A stretch of 36,654 nucleotides of DNA from Lachnospiraceae bacterium (GTDB lineage: Bacteria > Bacillota > Clostridia > Lachnospirales > Lachnospiraceae), in NCBI GenBank assembly GCA_017634455.1, contig JAGBNK010000013.1, forward strand, positions 1 through 36,654, read 5' to 3'. This document shows positions 1 to 7,995 of this stretch, one piece after another; within the stretch, counting starts at the first letter, position 1; the number at the start of each line of letters is the position of its first letter. The translations under genes and the position numbers were made by a program. Below the pieces are notes generated by a model, which ran no database searches, was not told where the DNA came from, and saw only the letters and a program-made list of their open reading frames with translations.

Positions 1-31
1 CATCCTGAGCCAGGATCAAACTCTTATGTTA
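1..31 (-). rRNA. 16S rRNA, 5' end only
   Basis: The reverse complement of bases 1-24 is the universal 16S 5' segment (AGAGTTTGATCCTGGCTCAG, then GATG). By alignment with the E. coli numbering, in which this segment starts at base 8, the mature 5' end is near base 31. The gene is transcribed off the left edge, so the body of the molecule and the rest of the rRNA operon are outside the window. The identification is certain; the exact 5' end is inferred. Confidence 0.97.
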
Positions 32-360
32 AAAAGTTTTGATGATTTCTCATCTGATCCAGTTTCAAAACTTCGCTAGCTTAATTTCATCAAGCTGTCC
101 GTTTTCCTTACTGTTAAGGTTTGCTTATAAAAGCTGTTCGTTCTTGTGAGAAAAATCTCGATTCCGCTTCGCTTCATCTCGATTTGGCAATTCGCCAAAT
201 CTCCATCTGTAAAATCTTATTCAAGCAAGCTTGATAAGCTTTTCCAGATTATCGATTTTTCTCAATGAATTAAAATTCTCTTAGAATCTTTCAAGGTTGT
301 TTCACTGTTCAGTTTTCAATGTTCTGGCCGCCTCGGAAAAGGTGTTCCGCATCAGCGACA
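32..360 (-). other. pre-16S rRNA leader
   Basis: This is the transcribed leader between the rRNA promoters and mature 16S. It holds the TTGAAAACTGAACA-type segment (about 307-325, read on the minus strand) common in Firmicute pre-rRNA leaders. It also has a hairpin GATTTGGC/GCCAAATC at about 180-201 and an imperfect stem around 218-242. Such structures are expected for antitermination and RNase processing, but the matching 3' trailer is outside the window. No protein-coding gene is supported here. Confidence 0.7.
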
Positions 361-366
361 AGTGAT

Positions 367-395
367 ATATTAGCACTCAGGGTATGGGGTGTCAA
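367..395 (-). promoter_or_regulatory. rRNA promoter, proximal (P2)
   Basis: On the minus strand there is a perfect -35 TTGACA (390-395), a 17-base spacer and a -10 TAATAT (367-372). Transcription would start near base 360, giving a leader of about 330 nt before 16S. The near-consensus match suits a strong rRNA promoter. Confidence 0.85.
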
Positions 396-435
396 CAACT
401 TTTTCCAAAAAAATTAAAGAAAGTTAATTCAGCAA

Positions 436-466
436 ATTGTAGCACTTTATCAGACTATTCTGTCAA
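436..466 (-). promoter_or_regulatory. rRNA promoter, distal (P1)
   Basis: A minus-strand TTGACA (461-466) is followed after 19 bases by TACAAT (436-441), preceded by TG in the extended -10 position (TGCTACAAT). The spacer is longer than ideal, but the extended -10 can compensate. It starts 8 bases beyond the radA stop codon and about 70 bp upstream of P2, giving the tandem arrangement usual for rRNA operons. Confidence 0.6.
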
Positions 467-473
467 GTATCGT

Positions 474-1832
474 TTAGTCCAGTATTTCCAGGGCTTCAGC
501 CACATTTTCCACCCCTATTAATTTGATACCAGAAGCATTTTGTACACTCTTCAGACACATTTTAGGCAAGATGCATGTATCAAAACCTAATTTTTTTGCT
601 TCTGAAACTCTTTGGTCTGCCATGGATACAGATCTAACTTCTCCACTTAATCCAACTTCACCAAAACAAATAACTCCTTCCGGGATTGGTTTATTTCTAT
701 ATGAAGATGCAATAGCTAATATTATTCCTAAATCAATGGCTGGTTCATTTATCTTAATTCCACCTGCAATATTTATGTAAGCATCTTGATCAGCCAGTTT
801 CAATCCCAATGTTTTATCCATTACTGCCATAAGGAGATTCACTCTATTATAGTCGGTTCCTGCAGCTGTTCTTCTCGGCATACCAAATGCAGTTCTTGAA
901 ACCAAAGCCTGGATTTCCACTAATATAGGACGAGTTCCTTCTATAGAACAAGCTACAATTGTACCACTGGCATCCTTTGGTCTTCCCTCTAGCATAAATT
1001 CAGAAGGATTCTTCACTTCCACCAATCCCTGCTCACGCATTTCAAATACACCAATTTCATTTGTTGAGCCAAAACGGTTCTTCACTCCACGGAGAATTCT
1101 ATAGCTTGCATGTCTGTCGCCTTCAAAATACAATACTGTATCCACCATATGTTCCAACACTCTAGGTCCAGCTACTGCTCCTTCTTTAGTCACATGTCCT
1201 ACAACAAATATCATTATGCCCTGCTCTTTGGCCAATCGCATAAGTACACTTGTAGATTCCCTAACCTGAGATACACTGCCTGGTGCAGAACCTACATTTT
1301 CATTGTACATAGTCTGAATAGAATCTATTACAACTACCTCTGGCTTCTTCTCCTGCAGTACACCGCTGATTAATTCCAGATTAGTCTCACATAATAATTC
1401 CATATTATCAGAAAAGTTTCCCAATCTATCTGCGCGCATCTTAATTTGCTGTAAAGATTCCTCCCCTGATATATACAATACATTGACATTATCATTTGAT
1501 AACTCACGACATACCTGAAGCAACAAAGTAGATTTACCAATTCCAGGATCTCCTCCAACTAATACAAGAGAGCCCTGTACAATTCCACCACCTAAAACTC
1601 TATCCAATTCTTCTATATGAGTCTTGATTCTCTTCTCGTCAGAAGATACAACATCTTTTAATTTAGACGGAGTTACATTCTTGATCTGCTTCATTGAAAC
1701 CGAAGACTTCTTGTCTACAATCTCCTCAACCAGAGTATTCCATTCCTTACAAGCTGGGCATTGTCCCATCCATTTGCTATATTCATTTCCACAATTCTGA
1801 CAGAAAAATACTGTACTCTTGCCCTTCGCCAT
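474..1832 (-). CDS. radA: DNA repair protein RadA
   Basis: RadA (Sms) is a RecA-like ATPase that promotes branch migration during recombinational repair. The 452-residue product has the family order: an N-terminal C4 zinc finger (Cys 11, 14, 25 and 28), a Walker A motif GGDPGIGKST at 93-102, the RadA-specific KNRFG motif at 251-255, and a C-terminal Lon-protease-like domain. An in-frame ATG lies 12 bases further upstream at 1844, but its ATGGAGG contains the Shine-Dalgarno sequence GGAGG. That sequence is spaced 5 bases from the ATG at 1832, which I take as the start. A terminator hairpin sits directly upstream of the ribosome site, and the rRNA promoters begin just past the stop. Confidence 0.97.
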   Translation of the reverse strand: MAKGKSTVFFCQNCGNEYSKWMGQCPACKEWNTLVEEIVDKKSSVSMKQIKNVTPSKLKDVVSSDEKRIKTHIEELDRVLGGGIVQGSLVLVGGDPGIGKSTLLLQVCRELSNDNVNVLYISGEESLQQIKMRADRLGNFSDNMELLCETNLELISGVLQEKKPEVVVIDSIQTMYNENVGSAPGSVSQVRESTSVLMRLAKEQGIMIFVVGHVTKEGAVAGPRVLEHMVDTVLYFEGDRHASYRILRGVKNRFGSTNEIGVFEMREQGLVEVKNPSEFMLEGRPKDASGTIVACSIEGTRPILVEIQALVSRTAFGMPRRTAAGTDYNRVNLLMAVMDKTLGLKLADQDAYINIAGGIKINEPAIDLGIILAIASSYRNKPIPEGVICFGEVGLSGEVRSVSMADQRVSEAKKLGFDTCILPKMCLKSVQNASGIKLIGVENVAEALEILD

Positions 1833-1846
1833 ATTTACCTCCATAG

Positions 1847-1875
1847 AAAAAGTCCCATCTGTATAAGATGGGACT
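1847..1875 (-). terminator. Rho-independent terminator abutting radA
   Basis: A perfect 10-bp stem (1851-1860 with 1866-1875, AGTCCCATCT) with a 5-base loop is followed on the minus strand by TTTTT. It ends transcripts from the 1896-2309 gene. It finishes only about 3 bases before the radA Shine-Dalgarno sequence, so it could also limit readthrough into radA. Confidence 0.85.
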
Positions 1876-1895
1876 TATAACAATCTGTATATAAA

Positions 1896-2309
1896 TTATT
1901 TTCTAGATACTGATACTTCAACCTTAGAATCTGGATCAAGTTCTACACTAAGACTCAACTTGCCTCCAAGATTTGTCTTGATTTCTCCAGCCTCTTTACC
2001 ACCAACAGAAATATCATATAATGTATCAGGCTCTAACTCTAAAGTAATTTGAGCATCTTCTTTTCCTTCTACAACAAAATGAACGCCTTCGTCTGATGAT
2101 TTGAGATTATTTACTGCAGTACCCGGAACTGATTCATAAACAAAAATCCCATCACGTTCTAATTTAGTAATCTCATTAAAAGTCTTCACCTTGTAGACGT
2201 TACCACCAATTTCTACATTATCTTTTTTGGTCTTCTCTCCCAAAGTATAATCGCCAAAGCTGATGGAACCATCTGATTCAAGACGAATTAATTCGCTTAT
2301 TACAGCCAT
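1896..2309 (-). CDS. Conserved Lachnospiraceae protein, function unknown
   Basis: A 137-residue soluble protein with no signal peptide or membrane segment. The N-terminal half contains a pattern I recall from Lachnospiraceae proteins (ISELIR.E.DG.ISFG.Y, then EITKLERDG.FVYESVPGTAV). The C-terminal half looks like a small beta-sandwich (ITLELEPDTLYDISV, GGKLSLSVELD). Relatives are sometimes labelled endosialidase in databases; nothing here resembles a sialidase active site, so I do not adopt that name. The start is supported by AGGAGG 7 bases upstream. It lies between clpC and radA in the same direction and ends in a strong terminator. A TATAAT at 2350-2355 may be its own -10 element, but no good -35 is seen. 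Confidence 0.85.
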   Translation of the reverse strand: MAVISELIRLESDGSISFGDYTLGEKTKKDNVEIGGNVYKVKTFNEITKLERDGIFVYESVPGTAVNNLKSSDEGVHFVVEGKEDAQITLELEPDTLYDISVGGKEAGEIKTNLGGKLSLSVELDPDSKVEVSVSRK

Positions 2310-2393
2310 TTCTTATCCTCCTGTTCAGAAACATTCACTAATTATGTCTATTATATAATAGTAAATTCAAAATATCTACTAAATTAGTTACTA

Positions 2394-4841
2394 TTATTTA
2401 ACCTTTTCAAAGACCAATTTATCTTTTTTCATGGTAGCAATCACCTTGTCTCCAGTAGATACATTTCCACTTAATATCTCCTCAGCCAAACCATCCTCCA
2501 AGAGAGTCTGAATCTTGCGTCGAAGTGGTCTTGCTCCATATTTTGGTTCATAAGCAGTCTCTACAATATGCTTCTTGACACTGTCTCTGATAGTCAAATC
2601 AATTCCCATCTGTTCAATGCTTCTCTTCACCAAATCCTTGGTCATAATTGTAACAATCTGCTTCATATCATTTTTGTTAAGCTGTCTGAATACAATAGTC
2701 TCATCAATACGATTCAGGAATTCCGGCTTAAAGGTTCTCTTCACCTCTTCCATAACACCGTTTTTCATGAATTCGTAATTATTCTTCTCATTCTCATCTG
2801 CAGCAAATCCCAGTTTCTTTGGTTCAACAATAGCCTGAGCGCCAGCATTGGATGTCATGATAATGATAGTATTCTTGAAATCCACACGTCTGCCCTGAGA
2901 ATCAGTGATTCTACCATCGTCCAGAACCTGAAGTAATATGTTAAATACATCTGGATGAGCCTTCTCGATTTCATCAAAAAGAATAACTGAATAAGGATGT
3001 CTTCTAACCTGCTCGCTAAGCTGGCCTCCTTCTTCATGACCAACATAACCTGGAGGTGATCCAATAATCTTGGATACACTGTGTTTCTCCATATACTCAG
3101 TCATATCAACTCTAATCATTGCCTTCTCATCGCCAAATACTGCCTCTGACAGAGCCTTGGCAACTTCTGTTTTACCTACACCTGTAGGTCCTAAGAACAA
3201 GAATGATCCAATTGGTCTATTAGGTTCCTTCAAACCAACTCTACCTCTTCTGACAGCCTTGGATACAGCAGAAATGGCATCCTCCTGTCCTATAACTCTC
3301 TTGTGCAGAGTCTTCTCCAATGAATTTAATCTCTTAGTCTCTTTTTCATTTAAACGAGATACAGGTATCTTGGTCCATACAGATACAACCTGAGCTATAT
3401 CCTGCTCTGTTAACACCGGTTTCTTGGCATTAGATTTTCTATGGCTTCTCTTGTGAATCGCCTCAAGCTGCTTTGTCACTTTCTCCTGATTCGCTCTGAT
3501 TTCAGATGCCTTCTCAAAATCTCCTTCAGTAAGAGTATCCTCCAACTGAATTTCAAGAGACTCCAATTCCTTCTGAAGATTATAAAAATGCTCAGCAGAT
3601 TTAGCATTGCCTAATTGCAATTTAGCTGCTGCTTCATCCATCAAATCAATAGCCTTGTCTGGTAGAAATCTGTCTGAAATATATCTCTCAGCCAAATATA
3701 CAGCAGCCTCAACAGCTTCATCAGAAATTACAACACCATGATGATTCTCATATTGTGCCTTGATTCCCTGTAAAATATTAACCGTCTCATCATGAGTCGG
3801 CTCTTCCACAGTTACCTGTTGGAATCTACGCTCCAAAGCAGCATCTTTCTCAATATGCTTTCTATATTCTTCTATAGTTGTAGCACCAATTATCTGAATT
3901 TCACCTCTAGCCATAGCAGGCTTTAAAATATTAGCAGCATCAATTGCTCCCTCTGCTCCGCCTGCACCAATGACAGTATGAATTTCATCAATAAATAAAA
4001 TCACATCTCCATCAGCTATAACTTCAGCTATAACTCTCTTGATGCGTTCCTCAAATTCACCACGATATTTTGAACCTGCAACCATTCCAGACAAATCAAG
4101 TGTTAATACTCTCTTGTCTCTAACAACTTCTGGAACTGCTCCAGATACAATTCTCTCAGCCAATCCTTCTACAATTGCAGTCTTGCCAACTCCTGGTTCA
4201 CCAATAAGACAAGGGTTATTCTTGCCTCTGCGACTCAATATCTGAATAACACGCTGAATTTCATCATCTCTGCCAATAATAGGATCCAAAGCCCCTTCTA
4301 ATGCCATTGCAGTCAAATCTCTAGAATACTGCTCCAAAGCAGATTCTTCTCCACCGCGTCTCTTGTTCTTGAGAATCTTCTGACTTTCTTCACGATAAGT
4401 AATTCCTTCTCTGCCCATGCCAGAAAGTATCTCAGTATACATTTTCTGAATATCAACAGATAAGGATACTAGAATTCTAGATCCAGCTGAATCCTGTGTC
4501 TTTAAAATGGCAAGGAGCAAATGCTCTGTGCCCACTTCATCCATATTACATAAATCAGCTTCACCTTCAGCCACATCAAGTACATGATCAAGCTTTGGTG
4601 TGTAACCATCCCATTCCTTTAAAGCAACATTGCCATCCTCTGTAGATATGAAATCTCTTACAAGCTTAATAATAGTCTCTTCAAGAACACCATAATTTGC
4701 CAGGACTCTGCCAGCAAGAGAATTATTGCTGTTTGCCAATGCAATTAGTAAATGTTCTGTACCAACATAATTATGTCCTAATTTCTTAGAAAACTTCTTT
4801 GCAGCATTCAATACATCTTGTGCCTGTTGTGTTAAACGCAT
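2394..4841 (-). CDS. clpC: ATP-dependent Clp protease ATP-binding subunit ClpC
   Basis: An 815-residue Hsp100 unfoldase that feeds proteins to ClpP. Domains in order: a double Clp N domain (about 1-145), AAA-1 with Walker A GEPGVGKT at 214-221 and Walker B ILFIDEIH at 281-288, a UVR motif in the middle region (about 425-460), and AAA-2 with Walker A GPTGVGKT at 551-558, followed by the Clp D2-small domain. The UVR linker and length separate ClpC from ClpA, ClpB and ClpE. GAGGAGGTGA lies just upstream of the ATG. The usual ctsR-mcsA-mcsB genes are not upstream. Instead a membrane protein with an acidic tail (4875-6584) ends 33 bases before it and probably shares its promoter. No CtsR heptamer repeat is visible at that promoter. 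Confidence 0.97.
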   Translation of the reverse strand: MRLTQQAQDVLNAAKKFSKKLGHNYVGTEHLLIALANSNNSLAGRVLANYGVLEETIIKLVRDFISTEDGNVALKEWDGYTPKLDHVLDVAEGEADLCNMDEVGTEHLLLAILKTQDSAGSRILVSLSVDIQKMYTEILSGMGREGITYREESQKILKNKRRGGEESALEQYSRDLTAMALEGALDPIIGRDDEIQRVIQILSRRGKNNPCLIGEPGVGKTAIVEGLAERIVSGAVPEVVRDKRVLTLDLSGMVAGSKYRGEFEERIKRVIAEVIADGDVILFIDEIHTVIGAGGAEGAIDAANILKPAMARGEIQIIGATTIEEYRKHIEKDAALERRFQQVTVEEPTHDETVNILQGIKAQYENHHGVVISDEAVEAAVYLAERYISDRFLPDKAIDLMDEAAAKLQLGNAKSAEHFYNLQKELESLEIQLEDTLTEGDFEKASEIRANQEKVTKQLEAIHKRSHRKSNAKKPVLTEQDIAQVVSVWTKIPVSRLNEKETKRLNSLEKTLHKRVIGQEDAISAVSKAVRRGRVGLKEPNRPIGSFLFLGPTGVGKTEVAKALSEAVFGDEKAMIRVDMTEYMEKHSVSKIIGSPPGYVGHEEGGQLSEQVRRHPYSVILFDEIEKAHPDVFNILLQVLDDGRITDSQGRRVDFKNTIIIMTSNAGAQAIVEPKKLGFAADENEKNNYEFMKNGVMEEVKRTFKPEFLNRIDETIVFRQLNKNDMKQIVTIMTKDLVKRSIEQMGIDLTIRDSVKKHIVETAYEPKYGARPLRRKIQTLLEDGLAEEILSGNVSTGDKVIATMKKDKLVFEKVK

Positions 4842-4874
4842 GTTGTCACCTCCTCACAAAGTTATACAAATATT

Positions 4875-6584
4875 CTATAAATCATTTAAATCAATAATAG
4901 TAAGCTTCTCTTCCTTCGTCTTATACTTAGTCTCTTTGGCACTTCTAAATGCTTCACCACCGCGCATAGAGACATAAGACTTCTTGAAACTATCTTCAGA
5001 TAATACTGGTTCCTTCTCAACCTGTTCTGCACCAAAGGTCTCCTTCATCTCAGGAGTATCATCTTCATAAAATTCATCCTCATCATCCTCATAACCCTCG
5101 GTCTCATCTGATGGGAACAAATCATCTGTATCATCTTCAAATTTAATCTTACCAAACAAATCAATCTGTGTTGTATTGGCAATATTATTACGCTCTATCT
5201 CTTCGTTAGATTCTATTTCATCTGATTCAGATTCCAATTCTTCTTCATCAGACTCAATATCATCTGCAGATTCATCAGATTCAATATCATCATCAGATAA
5301 TATCTCACCATCATAATCCTCACCATTTTCATCTAAATCATCTTCTAGATTATCGCCTAAGTCATCTTCAAAATCTTCTTCAGATGAATCCTCGTCTTCT
5401 TCAGATGAATCCTCGTCTTCTCCATCTAAATCCAATTCGTAGAAATTACTATCTTCTTCGCTATCGTCCTCTTCATCGTCCCCTTCTTCATCATTTTTGC
5501 GGGAAGACAAAATAACATTTACCGTAATAACACCCAGAATTACTATGAGAAATACTAAAATAGCAATAATTATTCTCTGTCTCTGCCACTTCTTTTCATA
5601 GTCTCCACCCTGAGTATTATCAGCAGGTGCCTCCTGTGAATCCTGAGGCTGTCCCGCCATAGAAAGCAGTTCCTCGTTCACTCTCTGAACTGTGCCTGCA
5701 TTCTGATCATACTGATACCATCCCTCAGTTCCGTTCAAATCTGTACCATATACATAGAAGAAGTCCTGATTATCTCCATAGAAAAATCCATTTACAGTAG
5801 TTTCCTCAACATCAATTGTTCCAGCAACAAATGTAGCATTAGCTGGAGCTTCATGGTCTGATGGAATTATATAATAAGCAGAAGTTCCTAATCTCAGAAA
5901 CTTAGATACTGAATTTGCGTCCTTGTTATAAATATAAAATGTACCACTTCCAGATACATTGGAAGCATCCTTCAGATAAATCAAAATCTTGGAATCATCT
6001 GTTACAGCTCTATAGTCATAGCCGGCAATTGTAACATGTGTACGGCTAAATCCTACAGGAATTTCATCATCAGAGAACTTCTCTGAAACCACATATTCCA
6101 CATCTCCAATTACAACATGACCATTGGAATCAATAACTCCATCCCCTGCATTGGACTCATTGCCAGTATCACTTGTACTTGTGGAAGTTGCAGCAGATGA
6201 ATCTGCTGAGTCACCAGTTACAGAAATAGATGTTGAACTACCTGTATTGGAGTCTGAGCTTACTACAATTGTAGAGCTTCCTGCAGCTTTGGCTACAAAT
6301 TTAGCTCTACCATTGGTTCCATTGAATGTAATAGTATTGCCGGAAGTTGTATATTCCACATTGGCACTGTTGAATTCCAACACATCCGGATTATATGTCA
6401 AATTGATACTTCCACTTTCCGAAGCATCAACTTCTACATTCACACTCTCTCCAACTGACACACTATTTCCACTAACATATATTGTTGTCGAGCCTTCTGC
6501 ATTAACTACAGCTGACTGACTCCACAATGAGCCAACCAAAACCAAGGCTCCTAAAAGGCTAGATATTTTCTTTTGAAATTTCAT
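4875..6584 (-). CDS. Signal-peptide, single-TM protein with acidic cytoplasmic tail
   Basis: A 569-residue protein of unknown function. Visible parts: a signal peptide (1-29, ending VNA), an extracellular beta domain with a cohesin- or bacterial-Ig-like pattern (31-125), a Ser/Thr-rich linker, a second extracellular domain rich in Tyr and Gly (150-305), one TM helix (338-359) and a cytoplasmic tail of about 210 residues. Much of the tail (364-470) is almost all Asp, Glu and Ser. The last 40 residues are mixed and basic (KSYVSMRGGEAF, KYKTKEEK). The topology suggests a wall- or surface-sensing anchor. The start has a GAGG site, and a strong promoter lies upstream. It precedes clpC by 33 bases, so the two are probably co-transcribed. 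The link between tail and ClpC is only positional. Confidence 0.85.
   Translation of the reverse strand: MKFQKKISSLLGALVLVGSLWSQSAVVNAEGSTTIYVSGNSVSVGESVNVEVDASESGSINLTYNPDVLEFNSANVEYTTSGNTITFNGTNGRAKFVAKAAGSSTIVVSSDSNTGSSTSISVTGDSADSSAATSTSTSDTGNESNAGDGVIDSNGHVVIGDVEYVVSEKFSDDEIPVGFSRTHVTIAGYDYRAVTDDSKILIYLKDASNVSGSGTFYIYNKDANSVSKFLRLGTSAYYIIPSDHEAPANATFVAGTIDVEETTVNGFFYGDNQDFFYVYGTDLNGTEGWYQYDQNAGTVQRVNEELLSMAGQPQDSQEAPADNTQGGDYEKKWQRQRIIIAILVFLIVILGVITVNVILSSRKNDEEGDDEEDDSEEDSNFYELDLDGEDEDSSEEDEDSSEEDFEDDLGDNLEDDLDENGEDYDGEILSDDDIESDESADDIESDEEELESESDEIESNEEIERNNIANTTQIDLFGKIKFEDDTDDLFPSDETEGYEDDEDEFYEDDTPEMKETFGAEQVEKEPVLSEDSFKKSYVSMRGGEAFRSAKETKYKTKEEKLTIIDLNDL
5375..5421 (-). repeat. 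21-bp coding tandem repeat in acidic tail
   Basis: Two identical 21-bp units (5375-5395 and 5396-5416) plus a 5-base partial third encode consecutive copies of a seven-residue acidic unit containing DSSEED. Because the unit is a multiple of three, copy-number change would lengthen or shorten the tail without breaking the frame. Confidence 0.9.
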
Positions 6585-6623
6585 ATAATTTATACCTCGT
6601 TACTTCTATAAAACGTCCCTTAA

Positions 6624-6652
6624 ATTATAGAAAACCCTAACCTTTCCGTCAA
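6624..6652 (-). promoter_or_regulatory. Promoter of the acidic-tail protein and clpC
   Basis: A minus-strand -35 TTGACG (6647-6652), a 17-base spacer and a perfect -10 TATAAT (6624-6629) lie about 40 bases upstream of the ATG at 6584. This is the best vegetative promoter in this part of the window and the likely source of clpC mRNA. No GGTCAAA-type CtsR operator overlaps it. Confidence 0.8.
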
Positions 6653-6658
6653 CATCCA

Positions 6659-6862
6659 TCAGCAATTTCTACATAAAAGAATTCCCCAAATCATAAATGC
6701 TAAAGTGAAAAAAATTGTTGTCAAAAATGTCATATTGCATTCCTGTAAATCAATGCCAAAAACAAACAAAATGCTAAAAACAATTCCCACTGAACCAAGT
6801 AGTGCCATAATAGCGCATCCAATAATCATATCTCTGTCGATTCTGCATCTTCTAGTTTCCAT
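6659..6862 (-). CDS. Small two-TM membrane protein
   Basis: A 67-residue hydrophobic protein with two predicted membrane helices (about 12-36 and 43-63) and a short charged N terminus (METRRCRIDRD). GGAGGT lies 8 bases before the ATG, which supports real translation despite the small size. The ORF stops 7 bases before the promoter of the next gene. No family recognised. It could be a small membrane regulator or an uncharacterised accessory protein; nothing in the sequence decides. Confidence 0.6.
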   Translation of the reverse strand: METRRCRIDRDMIIGCAIMALLGSVGIVFSILFVFGIDLQECNMTFLTTIFFTLAFMIWGILLCRNC

Positions 6863-6933
6863 TTTCTTCTACCTCCAACCGTCTTGATGCATATATATTA
6901 CAAGATACACTGTCCCATTAATGTCCCTAATAT

Positions 6934-6975
6934 TAAAAACCGACCGGAAAGATTTCACATCCATTCCAGCCGGTT
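6934..6975 (-). terminator. Terminator of the cyclase/HD-GYP/FecR operon
   Basis: A 12-bp stem (6964-6975 with 6938-6949, two G-U pairs) with a 14-base loop is followed on the minus strand by TTTTTAA. It lies about 65 bases beyond the FecR-protein stop codon and closes the five-gene operon. Confidence 0.85.
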
Positions 6976-7040
6976 ATTTTCTAATTAATCAGAGCTTAAT
7001 TAATCAATATATAATTACTTCACTTATAATTCATCCATTT

Positions 7041-7982
7041 CTAATTAGTCCATTTTATATCTGTATCCTCATATATTTCAGTATCAAAATTGAAATCCCA
7101 TTTACCAGACTCAGCAGGCATAAGCTTAGGTTTAGAAGCTTTCTTGCCATATTTCACTTCCTGACTTCCAAATACTGAAGTGCCATTCATAAATCTAACT
7201 GTAAATACCTGTGACTTCAATTCAATTAATTCTTCCAATTCAGTCTCAGAAATCACTATGTCCTCTCCTGCTTTCATACAGATATCCAAGAATTCCAAAG
7301 TCTCTAGATCCAAAGCACTGTAATCAATATCATGATCCGAATACTCCAGTTCCACCTTGTCGCCATCCATCTTGATAGAAGCCTCCTTACCTGCTTCCAC
7401 CTTGATAACCTCATCTGTCACTGTTCCATCCGGCAATACCAGCTTAGCTTCCACTGTTCCGGAAAATGTCTGTACAATAGTATGAATTACTCCATCCTTA
7501 TCCTTGTAATAATATACTCTAAAAGTGGTACCTCTAACTGCCATTGTAGAGTTTGGGGTATCAACATTATATTCAGAGTCATTACTCAATTTATTATGAA
7601 TACTGTTGACTACAGCACCACTCTCCAAATGAATGGTTGTCTTGGAATCAGCAGCATCACCAGTTGCCTCAAAGCTTAATACCGATTCAGACTCAACATG
7701 GAGATATTTGTCCTCATCCATCTTGATTTGCATAAATGAATCAGCATAAGTCTTCAATATATCTTTGGACAGCAAATGCATATCCACATAAGGCTCCATG
7801 GATTCATTTTCGCGGATAACCTCTGTTTGCCCCTCCATATTATATACAGAAATGATTCTGTAGGCTTCATCCTTGATGCCAGCCAACTTATTATTTTTTA
7901 CAGCCACCCCTGTGCCAATTCCTGCAATAGCGATAATAGCCACAATTATGGCAATCACTATCGGTTTACTCATCTTCTTCAT
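7041..7982 (-). CDS. FecR-domain membrane-anchored protein
   Basis: A 313-residue protein with one N-terminal membrane helix (7-27) and the rest outside the cell. It has a FecR-like beta-rich domain (about 40-195) with the characteristic MAVRGTTFRV stretch at 147-156. The C-terminal part resembles a partial InlB/Listeria-type B repeat (VRFMNGTSVFGSQEVKYGKK). FecR domains in Gram-negatives relay signals to sigma factors; in Firmicutes they occur in envelope proteins, often near CHASE2 cyclases, as here. AGAGGA lies 8 bases before the ATG. It is the last gene of the operon, 13 bases after the HD-GYP gene. No anti-sigma partner is in the window. I infer a role in sensing or surface structure. 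Confidence 0.85.
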   Translation of the reverse strand: MKKMSKPIVIAIIVAIIAIAGIGTGVAVKNNKLAGIKDEAYRIISVYNMEGQTEVIRENESMEPYVDMHLLSKDILKTYADSFMQIKMDEDKYLHVESESVLSFEATGDAADSKTTIHLESGAVVNSIHNKLSNDSEYNVDTPNSTMAVRGTTFRVYYYKDKDGVIHTIVQTFSGTVEAKLVLPDGTVTDEVIKVEAGKEASIKMDGDKVELEYSDHDIDYSALDLETLEFLDICMKAGEDIVISETELEELIELKSQVFTVRFMNGTSVFGSQEVKYGKKASKPKLMPAESGKWDFNFDTEIYEDTDIKWTN

Positions 7983-7995
7983 AACAACATTCCTC

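Noticed and set aside
1896..2309. Endosialidase label for the clpC-radA neighbour
   Set aside because: The protein has 137 residues and no sialidase motif; the name appears to be inherited from database transfer.
2360..2400. Terminator after clpC
   Set aside because: AATAGTAA/TTACTATT can pair around a long loop but no T tract follows, so clpC may read through into the next gene.
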